DNA of 64,000 nucleotides from Aromatoleum buckelii (GCF_012910785.2 NZ_WTVH02000009.1:682001-746000); one strand, 5' to 3'. Counted from the stretch's first letter, positions 37,468 to 47,277 are shown. Notes: generated by a model not told the origin, from the sequence alone. Program-made: numbers and translations.

Positions 37468-40065
37468 GTGCTTGAAGCCTACCGTGCCCATGTCGCCGAA
37501 CGTGCCGCCCTCGGAATCCCGCCGCTGCCGCTGTCGAAGCAGCAGACCGAGGAGCTGGTCGCGTTGCTGAAGAATCCCCCGAAGGGCGAGGAAGAGTTCC
37601 TCGTCGAACTCCTGACCTACCGCGTGCCGGCGGGCGTCGACGATGCCGCGAAGGTCAAGGCGGAATTCCTCGCCGAAGTCACGAAGGGTGAGGAGACGTG
37701 TGCGCTGGTGTCCCGCACGAAGGCCACCGAACTGCTCGGCACGATGCTCGGCGGCTTCAACATCAAGCCGATGATCGACCTGCTCGGCGACGCCGAAGTC
37801 GGCGCGGTCGCGGCCGAAGGGTTGAAGAAGACCCTGCTGATGTTCGATTACTTCCACGACGTCAAGGACCTGGCCGTCGCCGGCAACGCGAACGCGAAAG
37901 CCGTGATGCAGTCGTGGGCCGACGCCGAGTGGTTCACGAGCCGTCCGGAAGTGCCGGCGTCGCAGAAGCTCACAGTGTTCAAGGTCACCGGCGAAACCAA
38001 CACCGACGACCTGTCGCCCGCGCCGGACGCCTGGTCGCGCCCCGACATCCCGCTGCACGCGCTGGCGATGCTGAAGAACCCGCGTCCGGGCATCACGCCG
38101 GAAGAATCGGGCGTGCGCGGCCCGGTGAAGTTCCTCGAAGAGCTGCGCGCGAAGGGCAACCTGGTCGCCTACGTCGGCGATGTCGTCGGCACCGGTTCCT
38201 CGCGCAAGTCGGCAACCAACTCGGTGCTGTGGTTCACCGGTGAGGACATCCCGTTCGTGCCGAACAAGCGTTTCGGCGGCGTGTGCCTGGGCTCGAAGAT
38301 CGCCCCGATCTTCTTCAACACGATGGAAGACGCCGGCGCGCTGCCGATCGAGCTCGACTGCGGCCAGCTCGACATGGGCGACGAGATCGAGCTGAAAGTC
38401 GACGCGACCACCGGCAAGGTCACCGCGCTCAAGAACGGCGCCGTGGTGTCCGAATCGCAGCTCAAGACCCTCGTGATCCTCGACGAAGTGCGCGCCGGCG
38501 GCCGCATTCCGCTGATCATCGGCCGCGGTCTCACGGCCAAGGCGCGCGAAGCGCTGGGCCTGCCCGTGAGCACGCTGTTCCGCCTGCCGCAGGCCCCGGC
38601 GGACTCCGGCAAGGGCTTCTCGCTGGCGCAGAAGATGGTCGGCCGCGCCTGCGGTTTCCCGGAAGGCCAGGGCGTGCGTCCGGGCACCTACTGCGAACCG
38701 AAGATGACCACCGTCGGCTCGCAAGACACCACCGGTCCGATGACTCGTGACGAGCTGAAGGATCTGGCCTGCCTCGGCTTCTCCGCCGACCTGGTGATGC
38801 AGTCGTTCTGCCACACCGCCGCCTATCCGAAGCTGGTCGATGTCCGCATGCACCGCGAACTGCCGTCCTTCATCTCGACGCGCGGCGGCGTCGCGCTGCG
38901 TCCGGGCGACGGCGTGATCCACTCGTGGCTGAACCGCCTGCTGCTGCCCGACACCGTCGGAACAGGCGGCGACAGCCACACCCGCTTCCCGATCGGCATC
39001 TCCTTCCCGGCCGGTTCCGGCCTCGTGGCGTTCGCGGCGGCGACCGGCGTGATGCCGCTCGACATGCCGGAATCGGTGCTGGTGCGCTTCAAGGGCAAGC
39101 TGCAGCCGGGCGTGACGCTGCGTGACCTGGTCAATGCGATTCCCTACTACGCGATCAAGCAGGGCCTGCTGACGGTCGAGAAGAAGGGCAAGAAGAACAT
39201 CTTCTCCGGCCGCGTGCTGGAAATCGAAGGCCTGCCCGACCTGAAGGTGGAACAGGCGTTCGAGCTGTCCGACGCTGCCGCCGAACGTTCGGCCGCCGCC
39301 TGCTCGGTGCACCTGGATAAAGAGCCGATCATCGAGTACATGCGCTCGAACATCACGCTGATGAAGTGGATGATCGCCAACGGCTACCAGGACGCCCGCA
39401 CCCTGGGCCGCCGCATCAAGGCGATGGAAGCGTGGATCGCCGATCCGAAGCTGCTGAAGGCCGACGCCGATGCCGAATACGCCGCCGTGATCGAGATCGA
39501 TCTGGCCGACGTGGCCGAGCCGATCGTCGCGTGCCCGAACGACCCGGACGACGTGAAGCTGCTCTCCGAAGTCGCCGGCGACAAGATCGACGAAGTGTTC
39601 ATCGGCTCGTGCATGACGAACATCGGCCACTTCCGCGCCGCGGGCAAGGTGCTCGAAGGCAAGTCGGACATCCCGACCCGCCTGTGGATCGCCCCGCCGA
39701 CGAAGATGGACGCGATGATCCTCAACGAGGAAGGCTACTACGGCGTGCTCGGCAAGTCCGGCGCACGCATGGAGATGCCGGGCTGCTCGCTGTGCATGGG
39801 CAACCAGGCGCAGATCCGCAAGGGCTCGACGGCGATGTCGACTTCGACGCGCAACTTCCCGAACCGGCTGGGCATCGACACGCGCGTCTATCTCGGTTCG
39901 GCCGAACTTGCCGCAGTGTGCGCGCTGTTGGGAAAGATTCCGACAGTCGCGGAGTACATGTCGCAGGTGGAAGTGGTCAACGCGAAGGCGAAGGACGTCT
40001 ATCGCTACATGAACTTCGATCAGATCGAGGAGTTCAAGAGCGTGGCCGACACCGTCACGGTCTGA
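37468..40065 (+). CDS. acnB: Bifunctional aconitate hydratase B/2-methylisocitrate dehydratase
   Basis: An 865-residue AcnB: an N-terminal HEAT-like domain, swivel domain ([16 protein letters not shown]), then the cluster domains with the Fe-S cysteine regions [13 protein letters not shown] and [18 protein letters not shown] 37468 fits the usual [12 protein letters not shown] start and has GGAAGGA 7 bases before; an open frame upstream runs antisense through the acnA start and is not used. It is the main aconitase of many proteobacteria and the length is standard. Confidence 0.96.
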   Translation: MLEAYRAHVAERAALGIPPLPLSKQQTEELVALLKNPPKGEEEFLVELLTYRVPAGVDDAAKVKAEFLAEVTKGEETCALVSRTKATELLGTMLGGFNIKPMIDLLGDAEVGAVAAEGLKKTLLMFDYFHDVKDLAVAGNANAKAVMQSWADAEWFTSRPEVPASQKLTVFKVTGETNTDDLSPAPDAWSRPDIPLHALAMLKNPRPGITPEESGVRGPVKFLEELRAKGNLVAYVGDVVGTGSSRKSATNSVLWFTGEDIPFVPNKRFGGVCLGSKIAPIFFNTMEDAGALPIELDCGQLDMGDEIELKVDATTGKVTALKNGAVVSESQLKTLVILDEVRAGGRIPLIIGRGLTAKAREALGLPVSTLFRLPQAPADSGKGFSLAQKMVGRACGFPEGQGVRPGTYCEPKMTTVGSQDTTGPMTRDELKDLACLGFSADLVMQSFCHTAAYPKLVDVRMHRELPSFISTRGGVALRPGDGVIHSWLNRLLLPDTVGTGGDSHTRFPIGISFPAGSGLVAFAAATGVMPLDMPESVLVRFKGKLQPGVTLRDLVNAIPYYAIKQGLLTVEKKGKKNIFSGRVLEIEGLPDLKVEQAFELSDAAAERSAAACSVHLDKEPIIEYMRSNITLMKWMIANGYQDARTLGRRIKAMEAWIADPKLLKADADAEYAAVIEIDLADVAEPIVACPNDPDDVKLLSEVAGDKIDEVFIGSCMTNIGHFRAAGKVLEGKSDIPTRLWIAPPTKMDAMILNEEGYYGVLGKSGARMEMPGCSLCMGNQAQIRKGSTAMSTSTRNFPNRLGIDTRVYLGSAELAAVCALLGKIPTVAEYMSQVEVVNAKAKDVYRYMNFDQIEEFKSVADTVTV

Positions 40066-40114
40066 TGCAGGAAGCCGGGCCGATCGGGTTCGCCTGATCA
40101 GTCGCTTCACCACG

Positions 40115-40146
40115 ACGCCCCTGTCCGGGAAACCGGGCAGGGGCGT
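40115..40146 (+). terminator. Terminator of acnB
   Basis: ACGCCCCTG (40115-40123) pairs with CAGGGGCGT (40138-40146); inside, CCGG-GAAA-CCGG extends the stem with a GNRA tetraloop. A T-rich tail (TTCTGTTTGGTTT) follows. Located 50 bases after acnB. Confidence 0.85.
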
Positions 40147-40312
40147 TCTGTTTGGTTTGACGCACCGTGCACGCTCGTTCCACCCCCGGAACGGCCAGCC
40201 CGGTCGAATGCGTGGCTCCGCTGTTGTACTACGATGAAAACCAGGCGACCGAGGTATCCGGCGCCGAGTCCGCACCCGACAGTGAAACTCCGACTTGCAA
40301 AAGGAGCACGCG

Positions 40313-40729
40313 ATGCTACTCAACCCCTACCTGACGTTCGATGGCCAGTGCGAGGCCGCTTTCCGCTTCTATGCCGATTGTCTTGGCGGCACCGTGACGG
40401 CGTTGGCCCGTTTCGGCGAAGCGCCTCAGTGCGACGAGGTGCTGACGCCGGAGCAGCGTGATCGGATCATGCATGCGCGCCTGGCGGTCGGCGACCAGGT
40501 GCTGATGGGCTCGGACACGACTCCCGAGCACCCGTACGAAGGCATCCACGGCTGTGCGGTATCGCTGAACGTGGACTCCATTGCCGAGGCCGAACGCATC
40601 TTCAGAGCGCTGGCCGAAGGCGGTACGGTGCAGATGCCGCTGGCGCAAACGTTCTGGGCAGCGCGCTTCGGCATGTGCCTCGATCGCTTCGGCGTGCCGT
40701 GGATGATCAACTGCGAGAAGAACCAGTGA
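40313..40729 (+). CDS. VOC-family (PhnB-like) protein
   Basis: A 138-residue protein of the PhnB/3-demethylubiquinone-like branch of the vicinal-oxygen-chelate superfamily: LNPYLTFDGQCEAAFRFYADCLGG at the start and FWAARFGMCLDRFGVPWMIN at the end. AAAGGAG lies 7 bases before ATG 40313. Family members are often annotated as glyoxalase-like, but the activity cannot be read from the sequence. Confidence 0.88.
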   Translation: MLLNPYLTFDGQCEAAFRFYADCLGGTVTALARFGEAPQCDEVLTPEQRDRIMHARLAVGDQVLMGSDTTPEHPYEGIHGCAVSLNVDSIAEAERIFRALAEGGTVQMPLAQTFWAARFGMCLDRFGVPWMINCEKNQ

Positions 40730-40844
40730 GACACCCGTGAGGCGCGGGGCAATGTACTGCGCCAGAGTTGGACATCTTCTGTAGATAGCGAGCGCTTCGC
40801 GGCTTCGCCACATGAGCATTCAATGAGCAACGACGTCACGATCG

Positions 40845-41000
40845 GCGAACCCGTCGATCGTGCTGACCTTCATCGACGTGAAGATGCTCATTGCCCCCTG
40901 GTATCACGTCCCGGTTGCCGCATCGTTGACGATCGTCGCCGTGCTGATCGGATCGAGCGTAATCGTCAGCCTGCTGGCGACACGCCGGCCTTCGGCCTGA
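40845..41000 (+). pseudogene. TerC-family C-terminal remnant
   Basis: This frame reads NPSIVLTFIDVKMLIAPWYH followed by a hydrophobic helix and ends TRRPSA-stop at 40998-41000, matching the C-terminal end of TerC/YkoY membrane proteins (VLxFIGxKMLLxxWYHIP). Only about 50 residues remain; no start codon or upstream TM helices exist, because the VOC gene ends 115 bases before. It is a decayed fragment, probably left by a deletion. Confidence 0.7.
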
Positions 41001-41065
41001 CGGGGCGAAAACCTGCAAGCCCTGCATTGATCGCTGTCGCATAAAATATTTGTGCAAAAGCAATT

Positions 41066-41074
41066 TGCTATAAT
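41066..41074 (+). promoter_or_regulatory. Extended -10 promoter for the NAGGN operon
   Basis: TGCTATAAT at 41066-41074 is a perfect extended -10 element (TGn-TATAAT). The surrounding 41041-41074 is strongly AT-rich compared with the rest of the window. Transcription would begin near 41081, giving a leader of about 230 bases before asnO. No good -35 was seen, as is usual with extended -10 promoters. Confidence 0.6.
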
Positions 41075-41309
41075 GGCTTCCACTTTCGCGCCGGAGCGCG
41101 GCAACGTCCGAGCCGGCGCTTCGTCACAATCGAGATCCGGTGTGCTGCCGGAGATTCCGATCCTTGCTTCCCGACACGAGGTTTCGGCCGTGTGTTGCGA
41201 AGACCCGGACTGAATGGACCGCGTGATCCGGTGCCGTGCCTCCGATGGGGCGCGTCCCGGCACCTGGACGATGAGCGCCGATTCACGCGGACGAAGGAGG
41301 GGACAAAAC

Positions 41310-43082
41310 ATGTGCGGTATTGCAGGTGAAATCAGATTCGATGGACAGTCGCCTGACGTGGCGGCGCTGGAGCGGATGAATGCGCGACAGCGCGTGCGCG
41401 GCCCCGACAGCGGCGGGGTGTTCGTGCAGGGCGCGCTCGGCTTCGGCCACCGCCGGCTGAAGATCATCGACCTGTCCGAATCGGCGCAGCAGCCGATGTT
41501 CGATCCGGCGCTCGGCCTGGGGATCGTCTTCAATGGAGCGATCTATAACCACGGCGCGCTGCGCCGCGAGCTCGAGACCCTCGGTTACCGGTTCTACTCG
41601 ACGGGCGACACCGAAGTCCTGCTGAAGGCCTACCACGCGTGGGGGCAGGATTTCGTGCAGCGGCTCAACGGCATGTTCGCTTTCGCGATCTGGGAGCGGG
41701 ACAGCGGCCGCGTCGTGCTCGGCCGCGACCGGCTCGGCATCAAGCCGCTGTATTACAACGAACAGCCCGGCCTGCTGCGCTTCGCGTCGAGCCTGCCGGC
41801 GCTCGTTGCCGCCGGCGGCGTCGATACCACGGTCGATGCCGTCGCGTTGAACCACTACCTCTCGTTCCATGCGGTCGTGCCGGCTCCACACACGATTCTC
41901 GCCGGCGTGCGCAAGCTGCCGCCCGCGACGCTGATGACGGTCGACACGGACGGGCGCCGCAGCGAACACAGCTACTGGTCGCTGGCCTATTCGCACGACC
42001 CGAACGACGCGGCGCGCAGCTTCGAGGAATGGACGGAAATCCTGCTCGAAGGCTTGCGCAGTGCGGTCGGCCGGCGCCTGGTCGCGGACGTACCGGTCGG
42101 CGCGCTGCTGTCGGGCGGCGTCGACTCGAGCCTGATCGTCGGACTGATGGCACAGGCTGGCGTGCAGGGCCTGAGAACTTACAACGTCGGCTTCGAGGAC
42201 GTCGGCGGGGAAAAGGGCAACGAGTTCGAATATGCCGACATCGTCGCCGAGCGTTTCGGCACGATCCACGAACGCATTTTCGTGCCCGAGGCGCAACTTC
42301 TCGCGCGGCTGCCGGAAGCGGTCGCGGCGATGAGCGAGCCGATGGTGAGTCATGACTGCATCGGGTTTTTCCTGCTGTCGGAGGCGGTGTCGCGCCATTC
42401 GAAAGTCGTGCAGAGCGGGCAGGGGGCGGACGAGGTGTTCGGCGGCTACCACTGGTACCCGAAGCTCGCTGGCAGCGTCGACCCGGTTGCCGATTACCTC
42501 GCGGCATTTCGGGACCGCGACTACGACGAGTATTCCCGCACGGTTGCCGCGGCACATCGTGCCGACGACTGCAGCGCTGCGTTCGTCGCCGCCCACTTCG
42601 ACCTGCCCGGTGCAATCGACCCGGTCGACAAGGCGCTGCGTCTCGACACCACCGTGATGCTCGTCGATGACCCGGTAAAACGCGTCGATAACATGACGAT
42701 GGCGTTCGGCCTGGAAGCCCGTGTGCCTTTCCTCGACCATGAACTCGTCGAGCTGGCGGCACGCATTCCTGCGCGCCACAAGCTCGCGCACGGTGGCAAG
42801 GGCGTGCTTAAGGAGGCGGCGCGCCAGATCATTCCTTCCGCGGTCATCGACCGGCCGAAAGGCTATTTTCCGGTGCCGGGGCTGAAATACCTGCAAGGCC
42901 CGGTGCTCGAGCGGGTGCGCGACGCGCTGACGAATCGCGCCGCGCGGGAGCGCGGCCTGTTCCGCCGGGAATACGTCGACATGCTGCTCGCCGATCCCGG
43001 CGCGCACATCACCCCGCTGCGCGGCTCCAAGCTCTGGCAGCTCGGGCTGCTCGAATGGTGGCTGCAGACCCATGTCCGCTGA
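41310..43082 (+). CDS. asnO: N-acetylglutaminylglutamine amidotransferase (AsnB family)
   Basis: A 590-residue asparagine-synthetase-type enzyme. Cys2 of MCGIAGE is the glutaminase nucleophile; the synthetase domain has the PP-loop LLSGGVDSS near residue 267. With the next two genes it forms the NAGGN system known from Sinorhizobium and Pseudomonas, where it amidates N-acetylglutaminylglutamine to the osmolyte NAGGN. GAAGGAGGGG precedes ATG 41310. The pathway call rests on the neighbouring GNAT/ATP-grasp fusion. Confidence 0.9.
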   Translation: MCGIAGEIRFDGQSPDVAALERMNARQRVRGPDSGGVFVQGALGFGHRRLKIIDLSESAQQPMFDPALGLGIVFNGAIYNHGALRRELETLGYRFYSTGDTEVLLKAYHAWGQDFVQRLNGMFAFAIWERDSGRVVLGRDRLGIKPLYYNEQPGLLRFASSLPALVAAGGVDTTVDAVALNHYLSFHAVVPAPHTILAGVRKLPPATLMTVDTDGRRSEHSYWSLAYSHDPNDAARSFEEWTEILLEGLRSAVGRRLVADVPVGALLSGGVDSSLIVGLMAQAGVQGLRTYNVGFEDVGGEKGNEFEYADIVAERFGTIHERIFVPEAQLLARLPEAVAAMSEPMVSHDCIGFFLLSEAVSRHSKVVQSGQGADEVFGGYHWYPKLAGSVDPVADYLAAFRDRDYDEYSRTVAAAHRADDCSAAFVAAHFDLPGAIDPVDKALRLDTTVMLVDDPVKRVDNMTMAFGLEARVPFLDHELVELAARIPARHKLAHGGKGVLKEAARQIIPSAVIDRPKGYFPVPGLKYLQGPVLERVRDALTNRAARERGLFRREYVDMLLADPGAHITPLRGSKLWQLGLLEWWLQTHVR

Positions 43083-43091
43083 GGTGACGCG

Positions 43092-44822
43092 ATGATCCGC
43101 AAACAGCTTGCCCGGTCGCTGCGCACCGGAAACCCGCCGCTGCACCTGCCTGCCGGCCAGCCCGAGGCCCAGGCGATGCCCGACAACGTCGTGATCGAGT
43201 GCGGCTGGGGACGACTGCTGCCCGGCCAGACGTGGCGCGAACCGGCGCTGCTCGCGACGGAACTGCTGCAGGAGCGACCCGGCCAGCGCGACATCGCGTT
43301 CTACGTCGAGAAGCCGCACGTCGTGGTCGCGGCAGCGCCGCAGCAGCTCTTCGTCGATCCTTCCGAAGCTTTTCGGCTGTCGCTCGGCGGTTATCGCAGC
43401 GCCCGCCAGACGAGGCGGGGCTTCACGTTGCGACGCCTGCGCACGCGCGCCGATGTCGCCGCGATCAACGTGCTGTACCGCAGCCGTGGCATGGTGCCGG
43501 TCGATACGCAGCGCGTGTGGCGCGAGCGCGCGAGCAGGGCGATTACCTACGCGATGGCCGAAGACCGCACGAGCGGCGAGATCATCGGCGTCGCGATGGG
43601 ACTCGACCATGTCGAGGCGTTCGCCGACGCGCAACACGGCGCGAGCCTGTGGGCGCTCGCCGTCGCCCCGCAAGCCGCCCATCCCGGCGTCGGCGAGTCG
43701 CTCGTGCGCTACCTCGCCGAGCATTACCAGGCGCGCGGGCGGATAAGCCTCGACGTGTCGGTGATGCATGACAACAGCCAGGCGATCGCGCTGTACGAAA
43801 AGCTCGGGTTCCAGCGCATCGCAGCGTTCGCCGTGAAGCGGCGCAACGCGATCAACGAACCGCTCTTCACCGGCCCGGAAAACGGCGCGCAGGACCTCAA
43901 TCCTTACGCCCGCCTGATCGTGACCGAGGCGCGCCGGCGCGGCATCCTCGTCGAAGTGCTCGACGCGGAAAACGGCTATTTCCGCCTCACGCTGGGCGGG
44001 CGCAGCATCGTCTGTCGCGAGTCGCTGTCGGAGCTGACCAGCGCGATCGCGATGAGCCGCTGCCAAGACAAACGGGTGACGCTGAAGCTGCTGCGCGAAG
44101 CGGGGCTGCACGTCCCGGCGCAGGCGGACGCGACGGATGCCGAGGCCAACGAGCGCTTCCTCGCCGAGCACGGCGTGGTCGTCGTCAAGCCCGTCGAAGG
44201 CGAACAGGGCAAAGGCATCAGCGTGGATCTGCGCTCGCCCGACGAGGTCGCGGCTGCGATCGAGCGCGCTCATCATTTTTGCGACCGCGTGATTCTCGAG
44301 CAGTATTGCGAGGGCGAGGATCTGCGCATCGTCGTCATCGACTTTCGCGTCGTCGCTGCGGCGGTGCGCCGTCCGCCGGTTGTCGTCGGTGACGGGCGTT
44401 CGACGGTGCTGGAGCTCATCGAGAAGCAGAGCCGCCGGCGCCAGGCCGCTACCGGCGGCGAGTCGAGCATCCCCGTCGACGAGGAGACCGAGCGCTGCCT
44501 GCGCATGCAGGGACATGGTCTCGAGGACGTGCTCGCCCAAGACGTGCAGGTCAGGGTGCGAAATACCGCGAACCTTCACACCGGCGGGACGATCCACGAT
44601 GTCACGGATGAGCTTCATCCGGCGCTGCGCGACGCGGCCGAAGCGGCGGCGCGGGCGCTCGACATCCCGGTCACCGGGCTGGATTTCCTGGTGCCGGCGG
44701 TCGACCGCGGCGATTACGTGATCATCGAGGCGAACGAGCGCCCGGGCCTGGCCAACCACGAGCCGCAGCCGACCGCGGAGCGCTTCATCGACCTGCTGTT
44801 CCCGCGCACCCGGGCCGCCTGA
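43092..44822 (+). CDS. ngg: N-acetylglutaminylglutamine synthetase (GNAT/ATP-grasp fusion)
   Basis: A 576-residue fusion: an N-terminal region with a GNAT acetyltransferase core (LWALAVAPQAAHPGVGESLV near 190-210), then an ATP-grasp ligase half with VVVKPVEGEQGKGISVD (about 355-372) and DYVIIEANERPGL near the end. This arrangement is specific to the NAGGN dipeptide synthetase, which acetylates Glu/Gln and ligates a second Gln. It lies 9 bases after asnO and 18 before the peptidase gene. Confidence 0.92.
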   Translation: MIRKQLARSLRTGNPPLHLPAGQPEAQAMPDNVVIECGWGRLLPGQTWREPALLATELLQERPGQRDIAFYVEKPHVVVAAAPQQLFVDPSEAFRLSLGGYRSARQTRRGFTLRRLRTRADVAAINVLYRSRGMVPVDTQRVWRERASRAITYAMAEDRTSGEIIGVAMGLDHVEAFADAQHGASLWALAVAPQAAHPGVGESLVRYLAEHYQARGRISLDVSVMHDNSQAIALYEKLGFQRIAAFAVKRRNAINEPLFTGPENGAQDLNPYARLIVTEARRRGILVEVLDAENGYFRLTLGGRSIVCRESLSELTSAIAMSRCQDKRVTLKLLREAGLHVPAQADATDAEANERFLAEHGVVVVKPVEGEQGKGISVDLRSPDEVAAAIERAHHFCDRVILEQYCEGEDLRIVVIDFRVVAAAVRRPPVVVGDGRSTVLELIEKQSRRRQAATGGESSIPVDEETERCLRMQGHGLEDVLAQDVQVRVRNTANLHTGGTIHDVTDELHPALRDAAEAAARALDIPVTGLDFLVPAVDRGDYVIIEANERPGLANHEPQPTAERFIDLLFPRTRAA

Positions 44823-44840
44823 ATCACGAAAGGAGGGATG

Positions 44841-46112
44841 ATGATTCCGCTCGCCAATGCATTGCCGGAGATCGACTACGACTACCTCGAGGAGACGATG
44901 CTGCAGCTCCTCGCGATCCCGAGCCCGGTCGGACTGACCGATGCAGTCGTGCGCTATACCGCCGCCCGGCTCGAGGCGCTCGGGATTGAGTACGAGCTCA
45001 CGCGGCGCGGCGCGATTCGCGCGACCCTGGGCGGCCGCGAGGCGCAGCCGGCGCGCGCGGTCGTCACGCACCTCGACACGCTGGGCGCGATGGTTCGGGA
45101 GATCAAGCCGAACGGGCGGCTGGGGATCGCGCCGATCGGTCACTGGTCGGCGCGATTTGCCGAGGGCTCGCGCCTAACAGTGTTCACCGACCACTGCCAG
45201 CTGCGCGGCACCTGTCTGCCGCTGAAAACTTCGGGGCACGCCTTCGGCAGCGAGATCGACACCCAGCCGGTCGGCTGGGACCACGTCGAAGTGCGGGTCG
45301 ACGTGCCGGCAACGACGGCGTTGGAGCTCGAACAGGCCGGCCTGCACGTCGGCGACTGGATCGCGTTCGATCCGCAGACCGAAGTCCTGCCCGGCGGCTA
45401 CATCAACTCGCGCTACCTCGACGACAAGGCCGCCGTGGCGGCTCTGCTCGCTGCATGCAAGGCGGTCCGCGACCATCGCCTGCCCCTTGCGGTGGACGTC
45501 CACCCGTTGTTCACGATCACCGAGGAAGTCGGCTCGGGCGCGTCCGCGGCGCTGCACGGCGAGATCGCGGAGATGGTCAGCCTCGACATCTCGATCGCCG
45601 CCCCAGGCCAGAATACGTCGGAGCATGCCGCGACGATCTGCGTGCAGGACATGTCGGGGCCGTTCGACTACCACCTCACGCACAAGCTGATCGCGCTCGC
45701 GCGCGAGCATGACATCCCGCACCGGCGTGACGTGTTCCGCTTCTACCGCTCGGATTCGGCCGCAGCGGTCGAGGCAGGCAACGATATCCGTACGGCGCTG
45801 ATCGGCTTCGGCGGTGATGCGTCGCACGCGCAGGAACGCACCCACCGCGACGCGCTGGTCGCGTTGACGCGGCTCGTGGTCGCCTACATGACGAGCGAAC
45901 CGGTGACGCGGCGCGACCGGTGCACGATGAGTTCGTTGGCCGGCTTCACCGAGCAGCTGCGGCCCGAGGACATGGTCGTGCCGTCGACGCCGCTGCCGGT
46001 GCCGGGCGAATTTCTCGAGGGCGGCCGGCAGGACGCCAGCGTGGACAGCGGCGGCGAGGCGCGGGATTGTGAGACACCGCAACGCGAACCCGGAGGCGAT
46101 CCGAAAACTTGA
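44841..46112 (+). CDS. M42-type peptidase of the NAGGN system
   Basis: A protein of about 423 residues in the M42/M20 metallopeptidase group: THLDTLGAMV (metal His/Asp), YLDDKAAVAALLA, FTITEEVGSGAS (catalytic Glu pair) and a later Asp in MVSLDISI. A member always seems to accompany asnO and ngg; its role may be turnover of the osmolyte. Two ATGs are adjacent; 44841 is better spaced from AGGAGG (44831-44836) than 44838. The extended hydrophilic C-terminus after residue about 380 is Gly/Asp-rich and probably disordered. Confidence 0.88.
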   Translation: MIPLANALPEIDYDYLEETMLQLLAIPSPVGLTDAVVRYTAARLEALGIEYELTRRGAIRATLGGREAQPARAVVTHLDTLGAMVREIKPNGRLGIAPIGHWSARFAEGSRLTVFTDHCQLRGTCLPLKTSGHAFGSEIDTQPVGWDHVEVRVDVPATTALELEQAGLHVGDWIAFDPQTEVLPGGYINSRYLDDKAAVAALLAACKAVRDHRLPLAVDVHPLFTITEEVGSGASAALHGEIAEMVSLDISIAAPGQNTSEHAATICVQDMSGPFDYHLTHKLIALAREHDIPHRRDVFRFYRSDSAAAVEAGNDIRTALIGFGGDASHAQERTHRDALVALTRLVVAYMTSEPVTRRDRCTMSSLAGFTEQLRPEDMVVPSTPLPVPGEFLEGGRQDASVDSGGEARDCETPQREPGGDPKT

Positions 46113-46122
46113 TTCGCCCCTG

Positions 46123-46725
46123 CTACGGGCGCTCGTCGCCTTCGTGCAGGAAGCGTCCCGTCGCGAGGAAAGCTGCGACCTGGCGCGCGCAGGCTTTCGA
46201 GAACAGCATTTCGGAATGGGCGACGTGCAGCGTGAGGGAGTCGGTCGCACCGGCAAGCTGCGTCTCGGCGACCGCGACGATGCCGTCATTGGGTTTCGGC
46301 AGGCCGAACAGCAGCGGTCCCGTGCCGACGCCGCGATCACCCGCAATGACGCCGATCTCCACCCCGGCGGCGAGCGGCCGCGGGATTCCCCGCCAGTCCT
46401 GCATGGAGTGTCCGACGATCCGCGCGCATCCGGGAATCCCTGCCAGCATGGTCGCACAATGCGATCCGCGACATGGCGTTCCCATCAACACGGCACGGCC
46501 CCTGTGCGGCAGGGCAGGCCGTGACAGCAGGTTCAATATCAGCAATCCCCCCAGGCTGTGCCCGACGAGGTGCACTGTTTCGGCCTCCCGGGCGGCGACG
46601 AAGTGCGCGAGCAGATCGGTGTTCGCCGCAAGACCGCGACGCACTGACGGATAGGAAAAGGTCTCCACCCGAAAACCGCAGCGCATGAGCGCTTGCCGCA
46701 GAAAATGAAAGACGATCCCGTGCAT
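46123..46725 (-). CDS. Lipase-like alpha/beta hydrolase, start unresolved
   Basis: The frame encodes a serine hydrolase with nucleophile motif VGHSLGG and a likely His late in the chain (LHVAHSEML). The first ATG (46725) falls inside the conserved oxyanion segment: in-frame sequence upstream reads GETVILVHGLWMHG, where the last M is that ATG. Upstream coding-like sequence reaches 46833, directly after a TGA, with no ATG, GTG or TTG. Either a CTG start is used (one lies at 46833-46831), or translation passes from the preceding ORF in the same frame, or the gene is damaged. Confidence 0.7.
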   Translation of the reverse strand: MHGIVFHFLRQALMRCGFRVETFSYPSVRRGLAANTDLLAHFVAAREAETVHLVGHSLGGLLILNLLSRPALPHRGRAVLMGTPCRGSHCATMLAGIPGCARIVGHSMQDWRGIPRPLAAGVEIGVIAGDRGVGTGPLLFGLPKPNDGIVAVAETQLAGATDSLTLHVAHSEMLFSKACARQVAAFLATGRFLHEGDERP

Positions 46726-46833
46726 CCATAACCCATGGACCAGGATGACGGTTTCGCCGCGCTGCGGGCGCGGTGGCTTTTCAGTTGGAGACAGGGTGAA
46801 TCGCGTACCGCGGGAGTATTGCAGGCCTGCCAG

Positions 46834-47103
46834 TCAATCCTGCCGATCGACCTCGAACATATGGAGGACCGAATTGAAGGCATCGGCGCTGACGCACGGG
46901 TCGTAGCGCGAGAGAAGTTCGAGCTGGCGGACTTTCGTTGCCGACTGGGCGAGATCGATGATCAGCTGCCGCTCGGCGGCAATCTCGTCGCGCATGCGGC
47001 TGGTGACGAACAGGAACGGAATCGGTATGTAAAGATCATCCGGCCCCTGCGTGTGATAGCGAAGATTCGTGATGCGTGTCTCGTTGTCGGTATGTCTTTT
47101 CAT
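46834..47103 (-). CDS. Small unknown protein divergent from bzdR
   Basis: An 89-residue ORF starting MKRHTDNETR and ending in VDRQD. It has mixed helical character (RMRDEIAAERQLIIDLAQSA) and no recognised domain. It shares its reading frame with the hydrolase downstream, separated by one TGA codon. Its start is 208 bases from bzdR, with which it shares an upstream region. Coding status is moderately likely from amino-acid composition. Confidence 0.55.
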   Translation of the reverse strand: MKRHTDNETRITNLRYHTQGPDDLYIPIPFLFVTSRMRDEIAAERQLIIDLAQSATKVRQLELLSRYDPCVSADAFNSVLHMFEVDRQD

Positions 47104-47243
47104 TGTTGCGCCTTTTTGTTGACGTTCGGAGCACATCTAACTCTGCGAGTCCAATCGCCGAAAAGCGTTGATGTACCGCAAGAAATCTTGAAGGCACGTA
47201 TCGGTCCGCACAATACCCATTTTCGCGCAATTGCCATAAGCGG

Positions 47244-47277
47244 TTGCAAAGATGCGAAAACCGTGCACTATAATGCA
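47244..47277 (+). promoter_or_regulatory. bzdR promoter with TGCA operator sites
   Basis: TATAAT at 47269-47274 is a consensus -10, about 38 bases before bzdR. TGCA tetramers flank it at 47264-47267 and 47274-47277 and a third sits at 47245-47248 within the -35 region (TTGCAA 47244-47249, 19-bp spacer). Since BzdR of Azoarcus sp. CIB is known to bind TGCA-containing operators, the arrangement suggests autorepression. Confidence 0.7.

Noticed and set aside
37252-40323. 1023-codon open frame on the minus strand
   Set aside because: Complement of acnB with the same compositional artefact; AcnB signatures are on the + strand.
40730-40844. Insertion-sequence end near the TerC fragment
   Set aside because: No inverted repeats or transposase-like frame could be recognised in this short stretch.
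41283-45143. 1286-codon open frame on the minus strand
   Set aside because: It is antisense to asnO and ngg, with low-complexity Arg/His/Asp-rich translation typical of the complement of GC-rich genes; the + strand genes have clear domains.
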